Source: CAYMAZ01 sp964526285 (GTDB taxonomy: Bacteria > Bacteroidota > Bacteroidia > Bacteroidales > DTU049). From it: 22,765 nt of DNA. The stretch's first letter is position 1, and each line of letters starts with the position of its first letter. The notes beneath the pieces were generated by a model, which was not told the origin of the DNA, ran no database searches, and saw nothing but the letters and a program-made list of their open reading frames with translations. Location: positions 1-22,765 of the forward strand of contig CAZGIW010000062.1 of assembly GCA_964526285.1 (NCBI GenBank), given 5' to 3'. Both the position numbers and the translations under genes were made by a program. Shown here one piece after another: positions 22,710 to 22,765 of the stretch.

Positions 22710-22765
22710 GATTTGAGGCTGTATCAAAACGCCCATTTTTTGATTTTCACCGACTTATTTGCCCC
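22710..22765. mobile_element. Probable insertion-sequence end at the right edge
   Basis: The same 21-bp CGATTTGAGGCTGTATCAAAA as at 14073. On the minus strand the last 39 bases of the window give an open frame, GANKSVKIKKWAF, followed by TGA inside this repeat. That is what the tail of a transposase gene next to its terminal inverted repeat would look like. The element lies outside the window, so its family is not proven. The 22634-22680 flank contains ACCAATTTATCA twice. Confidence 0.4.

Overview
The window looks like a chromosome segment of a low-GC Bacteroidota species, probably Bacteroidales-like, though the order is not certain. The evidence is a type IX secretion (T9SS) type B sorting domain at the left edge, a DUF5723-type outer-membrane protein, a PD40 lipo/secreted protein, and TAnnTTTG promoter boxes just upstream of many start codons. 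There is little Shine-Dalgarno signal. No rRNA, tRNA or CRISPR array was seen.

Left part (1-7250), ordinary genome: the 3' end of a T9SS cargo or gliding-associated protein; a two-TM protein with a duplicated soluble domain (-); an SSAT-like GNAT acetyltransferase (+); a gene-free stretch full of REP-like hairpins (1785-1990); a Nudix CoA-pyrophosphatase-like gene (-); a secreted protein (+); then a prolyl oligopeptidase and GT4 glycosyltransferase pair (-).

Middle (7430-14100), accessory island: an Rpn-type PD-(D/E)XK nuclease gene is followed by five directly repeated copies (R1-R5) of a GC-richer sequence. Each copy carries an ATG-initiated frame reading (T/N)PDY(Y/S)PAGIL(Y/C)PG, which resembles the DYYPFG motif of Rhs cores. 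Between successive repeats lies one cargo unit, always on the + strand: R1, AlbA_2/HATPase protein; R2, Rhs-like stub plus lipoprotein; R3, Rhs core end with an HELYH metallopeptidase toxin domain plus an overlapping membrane protein (likely immunity); R4, second AlbA_2/HATPase protein; R5, empty. This looks like a cassette array or a line of displaced Rhs C-terminal modules, and it is the most interesting part of the window. A 21-bp IS-end-like sequence at its right flank recurs at 22710, near the right edge of the window.

Right part (14187-22765), ordinary genome again: a translationally overlapping ribD - EamA transporter - YigZ-family operon (+); a PD40 beta-propeller protein (-); an 818-bp gene-free region that repeats the hairpin blocks of 1868-1986; a DUF5723 outer-membrane protein followed by trmD (-); divergently, a short CstA-family transporter (+); a small lipoprotein (+); and a probable IS end at the edge.
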